9,371 bases of DNA from Klenkia sp. (GTDB lineage: Bacteria; Actinomycetota; Actinomycetes; Mycobacteriales; Geodermatophilaceae), in NCBI GenBank assembly GCA_025966215.1, contig JAOPVM010000470.1, positions 1-9,371 on the forward strand, written 5' to 3'. How positions within the stretch are numbered: the stretch's first letter is position 1; every line of letters begins with the position of its first letter. This document shows positions 1-5,571 of this stretch, one piece after another. Under the pieces are notes generated by a model, which saw only the letters and a program-made list of their open reading frames with translations, had not been told where the DNA came from and ran no database searches. The translations under genes were made by a program, and so were the position numbers.

Positions 1-1
1 G

Positions 2-247
2 CCGCCGGGTGACCCCGATCCGGTTCGGCGGTCGGGTCCGCTGCCCCCGGTCACGCCGCGCACCCCCGAGCCCGAGCACGTGCACCCGCTGGCCACCCCA
101 CCGGTGCCGGTGCCGCCGTCGACGAACCCGCAGCCGGCCCTGCCTCCGGTGCCCGCGGGCGCCGTCCGGCGCGTCGCCCGACACGGCTGCCGGCACCGTC
201 GGCCCGAGCCGCCGACCGGACTGATCGAGTGGCTGGGGCAGCCGTGA
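2..247 (+). CDS. C-terminal part of a proline-rich protein of unknown function (5' end outside window)
   Basis: This frame is open from the window edge to a TGA at 245-247 and gives the last 81 residues. Nearly every codon ends in G or C, as in the real genes here. The segment is dominated by Pro, with runs such as PPVPVPPS, and has Arg/His-rich patches. It ends in a short, more ordinary stretch, TGLIEWLGQP. The stop overlaps the GTG start of the next gene as GTGA, the same coupling seen at rph/rdgB and murI/MBL, which supports this frame over the Arg-rich alternative. No domain is recognisable. A Pro-rich, low-complexity C-terminus suggests a disordered tail, perhaps of an envelope or secreted protein, but that is inference. 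The upstream part is needed for any functional call. Confidence 0.5.
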   Translation, partial: PPGDPDPVRRSGPLPPVTPRTPEPEHVHPLATPPVPVPPSTNPQPALPPVPAGAVRRVARHGCRHRRPEPPTGLIEWLGQP

Positions 248-792
248 CCACCACCGTCGCCACCAGCGCGCCGACCGCACCCCGGCACCCGATCCGGATC
301 CCGATGACCGCGGTGTTGCTGGTGGCGCTGGCGCTGGTGGCCGTCGAGCTGGTGGCCGCGCTGCTGACCACCACCGACCTGCACCTGGCCCTGGTCGGGG
401 TGTGCGCCACCCTCGTGCTCGTCTTCGGGCTGGTGTTCAGCCTCGGCGCCATCACCATCGCCGGGTTCGCCGCCGGCGCCGGGGCCGCCGGGCTGGTGGT
501 GCTCGAGCCTGCTCACCTGCTCACGACGCTGCTGGTCCTCGCCGTCGTCGCGCTGGTCTGCGGGGTCGCCCCCGGGTGGGCCCGGGTCGAGGCCTGGCAG
601 GCCGCGCGATCGACCGGGGCGCCGCTGGAGCCGACCACCGGCGACCGGACACCGGGCCGGGGGCTGCCGTCCCGGCTGCGGGTGCTGTGGCGGACCGACC
701 GGGTGGTGGCGGCCTTCCTGGTGCTGGCCTTCCCGCCGGTCTTCGTCACCGGTGCACTGGCGTTCATCACCTGGACCCAGCACCGCGCGTAG
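244..792 (+). CDS. Small multi-pass membrane protein, unknown function
   Basis: The protein has 182 residues from GTG 244. That start gives a 4-bp GTGA overlap with the preceding stop; an in-frame GTG at 229 is possible but less likely. After a Thr/Pro-rich N-terminus of about 20 residues there are about five hydrophobic segments: residues 21-41, 47-69, 71-88, 91-111 and, after a polar Arg/Pro-rich loop (about 112-152), 153-176. The loop holds most of the charge. I recognise no motif or catalytic residue and do not assign a family. It is probably co-transcribed with the Pro-rich gene upstream and converges on rdgB, whose stop lies 73 bp beyond its own. The reading frame is secure; the function is unknown. 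Confidence 0.75.
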   Translation: MTTTVATSAPTAPRHPIRIPMTAVLLVALALVAVELVAALLTTTDLHLALVGVCATLVLVFGLVFSLGAITIAGFAAGAGAAGLVVLEPAHLLTTLLVLAVVALVCGVAPGWARVEAWQAARSTGAPLEPTTGDRTPGRGLPSRLRVLWRTDRVVAAFLVLAFPPVFVTGALAFITWTQHRA

Positions 793-865
793 CGGGTGCT
801 GGTGGCAGGACCGCGTGCCTCGGGTCGGATCCGGGGTGCGCCGGTGCGGCCTCCCGCGGCTGGTC

Positions 866-1471
866 CTACTGGCCGAGCAGCTCTGCGAGCACCGGCACCA
901 GGGCGGCGAAGGCCTGGCCGCGGTGGCTGGCGGCGTCCTTCTCGTCGGGGGTGAGCTCGGCGGAGCTGCGGTCGCCACCGGCCGGGACGAACACCGGGTC
1001 GTAACCGAAGCCGTTGCTGCCGCGCCCCTCGCGCAGCACGACCCCGCGCCACTCCCGCTCCAGCACCCGCTCCACACCGCCCGGGGTGACCACCGCGGCG
1101 GCACAGACGAACGCCGCGCCCCGGCGCTCGTCGGGCACGTCGGCGAGCTGACCGAGCAGCAGCGCGGTGTTGGCCGGGTCGTCCCCGTGCCGGCCCGACC
1201 AGCGCGCCGAGAGCACGCCGGGCATCCCGTTGAGCGCGTCCACGGTGATCCCGGAGTCGTCGGCCACCGCGGGCAGCCCGGTGTGCCGCACCGCCTCGCG
1301 CGCCTTGAGCAGCGCGTTCTCGGCGAAGGTCGCCCCGGTCTCGGGCGCCTCCGGGTACTCCTCGACGTCCCGCAGGCCCAGCACCTCGACACCGGGCACC
1401 GCGGCGGTCAGCAGCCGCTGCAGCTCCACGAGCTTGCCGGCGTTGCGGGTGGCCAGCAGGAGCTGCGTCAC
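866..1471 (-). CDS. rdgB: RdgB/HAM1 family XTP/dITP (non-canonical purine NTP) pyrophosphatase
   Basis: The 201-residue protein hydrolyses XTP, dITP and ITP to the monophosphate and PPi in the cytosol, keeping deaminated purines out of nucleic acids. All Ham1 signatures are visible: TRNAGK at residues 8-13 (nucleotide and phosphate loop), [10 protein letters not shown] at 48-57, ADDSGI at 70-75 with the catalytic and metal acidic residues, GSNGFGYDP at 151-159 (base pocket), and SHRG at 182-185. The length is normal for the family. The GTG start at 1471 overlaps the rph stop as GTGA. A longer in-frame extension to 1513 only re-reads the end of rph. Gene order rph-rdgB is the same as M. tuberculosis Rv1340-Rv1341, and translational coupling to rph is likely. 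The call is secure by family; substrate preference is inferred. Confidence 0.97.
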   Translation of the reverse strand: MTQLLLATRNAGKLVELQRLLTAAVPGVEVLGLRDVEEYPEAPETGATFAENALLKAREAVRHTGLPAVADDSGITVDALNGMPGVLSARWSGRHGDDPANTALLLGQLADVPDERRGAAFVCAAAVVTPGGVERVLEREWRGVVLREGRGSNGFGYDPVFVPAGGDRSSAELTPDEKDAASHRGQAFAALVPVLAELLGQ

Positions 1472-2217
1472 CGGGCCAGCGCCTCGGCCTGCAGGCGGGT
1501 GAGGTCCGCGCACCCGGCGACGGCGAGGTCCAGCAGCTGGTCCAGGGTCGCGCGGTCGAACACCGCGCCCTCGGCGGTGCCCTGCACCTCGACGAAGCCG
1601 CCGTCGCCGGTGCAGACGACGTTCATGTCGGTGCCGGCCCGCACGTCCTCCTCGTAGGCCAGGTCCAGCCGGGGCTGCCCGTCGATGACGCCCACGCTGA
1701 CCGCGGCCACCGACTGCACCAGCGGCTGCTTCTTGGCCAGCTTCTTCCGCTCACCCAGGTGCGCCACGGCGTCGGCCAGGGCCACGTAGGCGCCGGTGAT
1801 GGCCGCGGTCCGGGTGCCGCCGTCGGCCTGCAGCACGTCGCAGTCCAGCGCGATGGAGTTCTCCCCCAGCGCGGACAGGTCGATGGAGGCGCGCAGCGAG
1901 CGGCCGATCAGCCGGCTGATCTCGTGCGTGCGGCCGCCGATCTTGCCCTTGACCGACTCCCGGTCGCTGCGGGTGTGGGTGGCCCGCGGCAGCATCGAGT
2001 ACTCGGCGGTCACCCAGCCCAGCCCGGAGCCGCGCCGCCAGCGGGGGACGCCCTCGGTGACGCTGGCCGCGCACAGCACCCGGGTGCGGCCGAACTCCAC
2101 CAGCACCGAGCCCTCGGCGTGGTCGAGCCAGTTGCGCGTGAGGGTCACCGGCCGCAGCTCGTCGGCGGAGCGGCCGTCGGCGCGGGGGGTGGACTGGGGC
2201 TCAACGGGGCGGGTCAT
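1468..2217 (-). CDS. rph: Ribonuclease PH
   Basis: RNase PH is a phosphorolytic 3'-to-5' exoribonuclease that trims the 3' ends of tRNA precursors and structured RNAs, releasing nucleoside diphosphates; it acts as a hexameric ring. The ATG at 2217 gives 249 residues, a normal length. Visible signatures are the [20 protein letters not shown] block at residues 26-45, [14 protein letters not shown] at 67-80, the Arg-rich [13 protein letters not shown] at 98-110, the phosphate-binding region [13 protein letters not shown] at 131-143, and [18 protein letters not shown] at 184-201 with the metal-binding Asp residues. The frame stays open to 2397, but the extra residues are Arg-rich and unlike the family. 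There is no clear Shine-Dalgarno before the ATG; a TACCCT box lies 8 nt upstream, so a leaderless mRNA is possible. Coupled to rdgB by a 4-bp overlap. Confidence 0.97.
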   Translation of the reverse strand: MTRPVEPQSTPRADGRSADELRPVTLTRNWLDHAEGSVLVEFGRTRVLCAASVTEGVPRWRRGSGLGWVTAEYSMLPRATHTRSDRESVKGKIGGRTHEISRLIGRSLRASIDLSALGENSIALDCDVLQADGGTRTAAITGAYVALADAVAHLGERKKLAKKQPLVQSVAAVSVGVIDGQPRLDLAYEEDVRAGTDMNVVCTGDGGFVEVQGTAEGAVFDRATLDQLLDLAVAGCADLTRLQAEALAR

Positions 2218-2225
2218 GTGGGACG

Positions 2226-2231
2226 AGGGTA
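2226..2231 (-). promoter_or_regulatory. Possible -10 element of rph, suggesting a leaderless transcript
   Basis: On the minus strand TACCCT fits the actinobacterial TANNNT -10 pattern and is followed by 8 nt and then the rph ATG. That spacing would put the transcription start at or within a base or two of the start codon. There is no good Shine-Dalgarno sequence and no convincing -35 box. The short TANNNT pattern occurs often by chance, so this is a weak call. Confidence 0.25.
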
Positions 2232-2301
2232 GTGGGGTGGGGCACGAGCGTCCTCGCCGTCGGCATCGTGGCCGGTCCGTGACCCGCCACCGCGACGTGA
2301 T

Positions 2302-2316
2302 GCGTCCTCGGGACGC
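2302..2316. repeat. 15-bp perfect inverted repeat in the divergent intergenic region
   Basis: GCGTCC-TCG-GGACGC lies in the 185-bp gap between the divergent rph and the gene at 2403. The 9-mer GCGTCCTCG also occurs at 2248-2256, 54 bp away. Position between two divergent starts fits an operator, or a hairpin in the leader of the plus-strand operon. No regulator is encoded nearby. The rest of 2218-2402 shows a TACGGT box near 2329 that could be a plus-strand -10, with no matching -35, and nothing else I can support. Confidence 0.35.
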
Positions 2317-2402
2317 CCGTCGACGGTTACGGTCCGCGGCGACCGCGCCGGGACCCCGGTGCACGCACCCGAGCACACCGACGAGAACGAGGCCCACCCG
2401 CG

Positions 2403-3071
2403 ATGTCCCAGCACGCCGCCCCCGCCGACGACGTGACCCCCGCCCCCGCCGAGGAGACCCGGGAGGACAGACGACACCGCTTCCTCGAGCTCGGCGCCGC
2501 CATGGTCCTGGGTCTGGCCGCCACCGCCACCGCGTTCGCCGCCTACGAGAGCGGCAAGCTCGGCGGGGACGCCATCGCCGGCTACAGCGAGGCCAACAAC
2601 CTCACCAGCCAGGCCGCCGACGTCTACGGGGACGCGAACGGCCAGTTCAACTACGACCGCGGGCTGTTCCTCACGTACGCCGGCTACCTGGTCACCGGCG
2701 ACACCGAGACCGCCGACGTGTTCCGCGACCAGTTCATGAGCGAGAACCTGCAGACCACGATCGACTGGTACGACCAGACCGGCGACGAGGTGACCGACCC
2801 CTTCGACGAGGAGGCCGGGTCCCCGTACGCGTTGCCCGAGTACGCCCAGGGCAACGACCTCACCGAGCAGTCCGAGGCCACCTTCGCCGCGGCCCGCGCC
2901 GCCGACGAGCAGGGCGGGCAGTTCGACGTCGCCACCGTGCTGCTGGCGCTGTCGCTGTTCTTCGCCGGCATCGCGTCGGTCTTCACGGCCTTCCTGCCCC
3001 AGGCGGTGATGCTCGGCGTCGGCACGGTCGGTCTCCTCGCGGGCCTGGTCCAGCTCCTGACCGCGCTGTAG
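2403..3071 (+). CDS. Three-TM membrane protein of an uncharacterised family, DUF4337-like architecture
   Basis: The 222-residue protein starts with ATG, with GAGG about 10 nt upstream. It has a polar Pro/Ala-rich N-terminus (1-25), TM1 at about 28-48, a strongly acidic loop (about 50-172) and two C-terminal TMs at about 175-197 and 201-221. The loop carries aromatic-rich blocks ([31 protein letters not shown]) and [16 protein letters not shown]. One N-terminal TM, a long soluble loop and a C-terminal TM pair, with [14 protein letters not shown] leading into TM2, recall DUF4337 and related hypothetical membrane proteins. This is resemblance by architecture, not a firm assignment. It is the first gene of the plus-strand cluster, 26 bp before yjbQ. 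The role is unknown; nothing in it looks catalytic. Confidence 0.85.
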   Translation: MSQHAAPADDVTPAPAEETREDRRHRFLELGAAMVLGLAATATAFAAYESGKLGGDAIAGYSEANNLTSQAADVYGDANGQFNYDRGLFLTYAGYLVTGDTETADVFRDQFMSENLQTTIDWYDQTGDEVTDPFDEEAGSPYALPEYAQGNDLTEQSEATFAAARAADEQGGQFDVATVLLALSLFFAGIASVFTAFLPQAVMLGVGTVGLLAGLVQLLTAL

Positions 3072-3081
3072 CCCGGGAGGT

Positions 3082-3096
3082 CGGGGACGATCCCCG
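3082..3096 (+). promoter_or_regulatory. Hairpin between Shine-Dalgarno and start codon of the YjbQ gene
   Basis: CGGGGA-CGA-TCCCCG is a perfect 6-bp stem with a 3-nt loop, ending one base before the ATG at 3098. The best Shine-Dalgarno, GGGAGG at 3075-3080, is 17 nt from the ATG in linear sequence, too far for normal initiation. Folding the stem would leave only two unpaired bases between them. It could therefore enable or gate initiation. This is inference from sequence alone. Confidence 0.4.
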
Positions 3097-3097
3097 C

Positions 3098-3502
3098 ATG
3101 CGTTCGGAACTGCGCCAGGTGCGCACCGGTGGAGTCCCCAGCGTCGTCGACCTGACCGAGGAGTGCGCGGCCTTCGTCCGCGGCGAGGGCGACGGCCTGC
3201 TGCAGGTCTTCGTCCCGCACGCCACCGCCGGCATCGCGATCATCGAGACCGGCGCCGGCAGCGACGACGACCTCCTCGCCCAGCTCGACGTGCTCCTGCC
3301 CACCGACGGTCGCTGGCGGCACCGGCACGGCTCCCCCGGGCACGGCCGGGACCACGTGCTGCCGGCGTTCGTCCCCCCGCACGCGACCGTCCCGGTGCTC
3401 GAGGGCCGGATGGCGCTGGGCACCTGGCAGCGGGTCTGCTTCGTGGACACCAACGGGGACAACCCGACCCGGCACGTGCGGTTCAGCTTCCTGCCCGGCT
3501 GA
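3098..3502 (+). CDS. YjbQ/UPF0047 family protein
   Basis: The 134-residue protein matches the compact YjbQ (UPF0047) family; E. coli YjbQ has about 138 residues. Signatures are VFVPHATAGIAIIE at residues 37-50 (family: conserved H and E), the His-rich segment RHRHGSPGHGRDHV at 74-87, VPVLEGRMALGTWQRV at 98-113 (the family's hallmark G-x-LGTWQ) and a C-terminal VDTNGDNPTRHVRF. The conserved His and acidic residues suggest a metal site. Low thiamine-phosphate-synthase activity has been reported for some members, but the physiological role is unsettled. The start is the ATG at 3098, one base after a hairpin. It sits 26 bp after the membrane-protein gene and 39 bp before the peroxiredoxin, so co-transcription is likely. 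Family sure; function open. Confidence 0.9.
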   Translation: MRSELRQVRTGGVPSVVDLTEECAAFVRGEGDGLLQVFVPHATAGIAIIETGAGSDDDLLAQLDVLLPTDGRWRHRHGSPGHGRDHVLPAFVPPHATVPVLEGRMALGTWQRVCFVDTNGDNPTRHVRFSFLPG

Positions 3503-3510
3503 GCTGCACG

Positions 3511-3524
3511 CCCCGTCGGCGGGG
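3511..3524 (+). repeat. Short inverted repeat in the YjbQ-peroxiredoxin spacer
   Basis: CCCCG-TCGG-CGGGG forms a 5-bp GC stem with a 4-nt loop. It sits 9 nt after the YjbQ-gene stop and 17 nt before the GTG of the peroxiredoxin gene. There is no U-tract, so it is not a standard intrinsic terminator. It could be an attenuating or stabilising hairpin. Such short GC stems are common in this composition. Confidence 0.3.
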
Positions 3525-3541
3525 TCTGCCACGATGCACCC

Positions 3542-4045
3542 GTGACCCACAGCGACACCCCCAGCGACACCGCCACCCCGACCCGGCTCTCCCCCGGCGA
3601 CCTGGCCCCCGACTTCACCCTGCCGGACGCCGACGGCCACCCGGTGTCCCTGGCCGACCACCGCGGCCGTCGGGTCGTCGTCTACTGCTACCCGGCGGCG
3701 CTCACCCCCGGCTGCACCACCCAGGCCGTGGACTTCACCGCCGCGGCCGGTGAGTTCGCCGAGGCCGGGCTGGACATCATCGGCATCTCCCCCGACGCAC
3801 CGGAGAAGCTGGCGCGCTTCCGGGAGCAGGAGTCGTTGTCGATCACGCTGGTGTCCGACCCGGACAAGGCCGTGCTGCAGTCCTACGGCGCCTACGGGCC
3901 GAAGAAGCTGTACGGCAAGGAGGTCGTCGGGGTGATCCGGTCGACGTTCGTCATCGACGCCGACGGGAAGGTCGAGCGGGCCGGTTACAACGTCAAGGCC
4001 ACCGGCCACGTCGCCAAGCTCCGCCGCGACCTGGGTCTCAGCTGA
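3542..4045 (+). CDS. bcp: BCP/PrxQ-type thiol peroxidase (peroxiredoxin)
   Basis: The 167-residue cytosolic protein reduces H2O2 and organic peroxides with thioredoxin-type donors. After a low-complexity Thr/Ser/Pro N-terminus (about 16 residues) come GDLAPDFTLPDADG at 19-32, the active-site loop ALTPGCTTQ at 53-61 with the peroxidatic Cys58, a block containing GISPDAPEKLARF, and GVIRSTFVIDADGKV. E. coli BCP has its resolving Cys five residues after the peroxidatic one (C45/C50); here that place is Val63, so the canonical atypical 2-Cys disulfide cannot form. An extra Cys49 lies in the strand before the loop (VVVYCYP). The GTG start lacks a clear Shine-Dalgarno. gnd follows after 41 bp and could supply NADPH for recycling. 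Family call strong; mechanism (1-Cys or alternative resolving Cys) is inference. Confidence 0.94.
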   Translation: MTHSDTPSDTATPTRLSPGDLAPDFTLPDADGHPVSLADHRGRRVVVYCYPAALTPGCTTQAVDFTAAAGEFAEAGLDIIGISPDAPEKLARFREQESLSITLVSDPDKAVLQSYGAYGPKKLYGKEVVGVIRSTFVIDADGKVERAGYNVKATGHVAKLRRDLGLS

Positions 4046-4062
4046 CCCTGGTGTAGCCACCC

Positions 4063-4084
4063 GATCGGTGGGGCACGACCGATC
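4063..4084 (+). promoter_or_regulatory. Inverted repeat in the gnd leader, two bases before the ATG
   Basis: GATCGGT (4063-4069) and ACCGATC (4078-4084) are perfect 7-bp complements around an 8-nt GGGGCACG loop. A competing stem, CCACC (4057-4061) with GGTGG (4067-4071), overlaps its left arm, so the two folds are mutually exclusive. The only Shine-Dalgarno-like tract, GGGG at 4070-4073, falls in the loop of the first and partly in the stem of the second. It could be an operator or a translation-control element for gnd; no experimental support can be seen here. Confidence 0.4.
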
Positions 4085-4086
4085 TC

Positions 4087-5523
4087 ATGAGTGAACAGAT
4101 CGGTGTCACCGGACTCGCCGTCATGGGTGCCAGCCTGGCCCGCAACCTGGCCCGGCACGGACACCACGTGGTGGTGCACAACCGCACCCAGGCCAAGACC
4201 GACGCGCTGATCAGCGCGCACGGCGACGAAGGCGACTTCCTACCGGTCTCGTCCCCGCAGGAGCTGGTCGACGCCCTCGAGCGCCCGCGCAAGGTGATCG
4301 TCATGGTCGCCGCCGGCGCGCCGACCGACGCGGTGATCGAGGAGTTCGCCCCCCTGCTGGACGAGGGCGACGTGCTGGTGGACGGCGGGAACGCCCGCTA
4401 CACCGACACCATCCGCCGGACCGAGGACCTGGTGGCCCGCGGTCTGCACTTCGTCGGCGCCGGGATCAGCGGTGGCGAGCAGGGCGCGCTCAACGGCCCG
4501 AGCATCATGCCCGGCGGCTCCGACGAGGCCTACGCGATCATCGGCCCGCTGCTGGAGGACATCTCGGCGCACGTCGACGGTGAGCCCTGCTGCACCCACG
4601 TCGGCACCGATGGCGCCGGGCACTTCGTGAAGATGGTGCACAACGGCATCGAGTACGCGGACATGCAGCTCATCGCCGAGGCCTACGACCTGCTCCGGCA
4701 GGGCCTGGGCCTGACGCCGGCCGAGATCGGGGACGTGTTCGCCACCTGGAACGAGGGCGACCTGCAGTCCTACCTGATCGAGATCACCGCCGAGGTGCTC
4801 CGGCACACCGACGCCGACACCGGGAAGCCCTTCGTCGACGTGGTGCTCGACGAGGCCGAGCAGAAGGGCACCGGCCGCTGGACCGTGCAGTCCGCGCTCG
4901 ACCTGGGCACCCCGGTGTCCGGGATCGCCGAGGCGGTCTTCGCCCGAGCGCTCTCCGGCCACGTCGACCAGCGCGCCGCCGCCCAGGAGGTGCTGCCCGG
5001 CCCGGGCAAGGACTGGGACGACCACGTCGAGGACCGGGACGCCTTCGTCGAGAGCGTCCGGCAGGCCCTGTACGCCGCCAAGGTGGTCGCCTACTCGCAG
5101 GGCTTCGACATGATCGCCAAGGGCGCGGAGGAGAACGGCTGGGACGTCGACCGCGGTGCCCTCGCCGCGATCTGGCGGGACGGCTGCATCATCCGGGCCG
5201 CCTTCCTGGACCGGGTGCGCCAGGTCTTCCGGGACGAGCCCGACCTCACCACCCTGCTGACCAACGAGTACTTCCGGGATGCCGTCGCCGAGGCCCAGGA
5301 GGGCTGGCGGCAGGTCGTGGCCGGCGCCGCCCGGCACGGGGTCCCCGCCCCCGGATTCGCCAGCGCCCTGTCCTACTACGACGGGCTGCGCGCCGAGCGC
5401 TCCCCCGCCGCGCTCATCCAGGGCCTGCGCGACCGCTTCGGCTCGCACACCTACAAGCGGGTGGACAAGGACGGCTCGTTCCACACCGTGTGGTCCGAGG
5501 ACTCCCGCGAGGTCGATGCCTGA
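4087..5523 (+). CDS. gnd: 6-phosphogluconate dehydrogenase, decarboxylating (long dimeric form)
   Basis: The enzyme converts 6-phosphogluconate to ribulose-5-phosphate and CO2, producing NADPH, in the oxidative pentose-phosphate pathway. Its 478 residues match the long form (about 470-480). The Rossmann start reads GVTGLAVMGASLARN (6-20), with HNRT at 31-34 giving the NADP-type Arg33. GAGISGGEQGALNGPSIMPG (124-143) contains the substrate-binding SGG. The catalytic helix VKMVHNGIEYADMQLI (181-196) holds K182, N186 and E189, equivalent to K183/N187/E190 of the sheep enzyme. The all-alpha C-terminal domain includes GTGRWTVQSALDLGTPV and ends with the FGSHTYKR substrate segment of the partner-subunit tail. 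The stop is inside an 11-bp tandem repeat. There is no good Shine-Dalgarno, and a hairpin lies just before the ATG. It is last in the plus-strand cluster and converges on the polymerase gene. Confidence 0.97.
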   Translation: MSEQIGVTGLAVMGASLARNLARHGHHVVVHNRTQAKTDALISAHGDEGDFLPVSSPQELVDALERPRKVIVMVAAGAPTDAVIEEFAPLLDEGDVLVDGGNARYTDTIRRTEDLVARGLHFVGAGISGGEQGALNGPSIMPGGSDEAYAIIGPLLEDISAHVDGEPCCTHVGTDGAGHFVKMVHNGIEYADMQLIAEAYDLLRQGLGLTPAEIGDVFATWNEGDLQSYLIEITAEVLRHTDADTGKPFVDVVLDEAEQKGTGRWTVQSALDLGTPVSGIAEAVFARALSGHVDQRAAAQEVLPGPGKDWDDHVEDRDAFVESVRQALYAAKVVAYSQGFDMIAKGAEENGWDVDRGALAAIWRDGCIIRAAFLDRVRQVFRDEPDLTTLLTNEYFRDAVAEAQEGWRQVVAGAARHGVPAPGFASALSYYDGLRAERSPAALIQGLRDRFGSHTYKRVDKDGSFHTVWSEDSREVDA

Positions 5524-5564
5524 TCGATGCCTGATCGGTGCCTGATCGATGCCTGGTCGCCGCC
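5510..5564. repeat. Five 11-bp tandem units across the end of gnd
   Basis: The consensus is TGATCGATGCC. Units are 5510-5520 (AGGTCGATGCC, the last gnd codons), 5521-5531 (exact), 5532-5542 (one mismatch, TGATCGGTGCC), 5543-5553 (exact) and 5554-5564 (TGGTCGCCGCC, degenerate). Unit 2 begins with the gnd stop TGA. Because 11 is not a multiple of three, the TGA of units 2-4 falls in all three plus frames. The array fills almost all of the 48-bp gap to the stop of the convergent polymerase gene (5572). It does not form a strong terminator hairpin. Confidence 0.85.
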
Positions 5565-5571
5565 TGAGCTG

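Noticed and set aside
9..224. Arg/Pro-rich 71-residue open frame at the left edge
   Set aside because: Codon third positions are not G/C-biased and the protein is an Arg-rich shadow; frame 2 has proper bias and a coupled stop.
807..867. AGGACC (807-812) with GGTCCT (862-867) as a terminator between the convergent genes
   Set aside because: The loop is 49 nt, there is no T-tract, and a 6-bp match is easily due to chance at this composition.
2218..2397. N-terminal extension of rph to 2397
   Set aside because: The added 60 residues are Arg-rich and unlike any RNase PH; the ATG at 2217 gives the family length.
1796..3097. Long plus-strand frame upstream of the YjbQ gene suggesting a fusion
   Set aside because: It runs antisense through rph and out of frame through the membrane-protein gene; only the part from 3098 is YjbQ.
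4240..5484. Long minus-strand frame opposite gnd
   Set aside because: Shadow of gnd with no recognisable motif.
4063..5540. GATCGGTG occurring in the gnd leader (4063), early gnd (4096) and the 11-bp repeat (5533)
   Set aside because: Three occurrences of an 8-mer, one of them coding, are not enough to call a motif without genome-wide counts.
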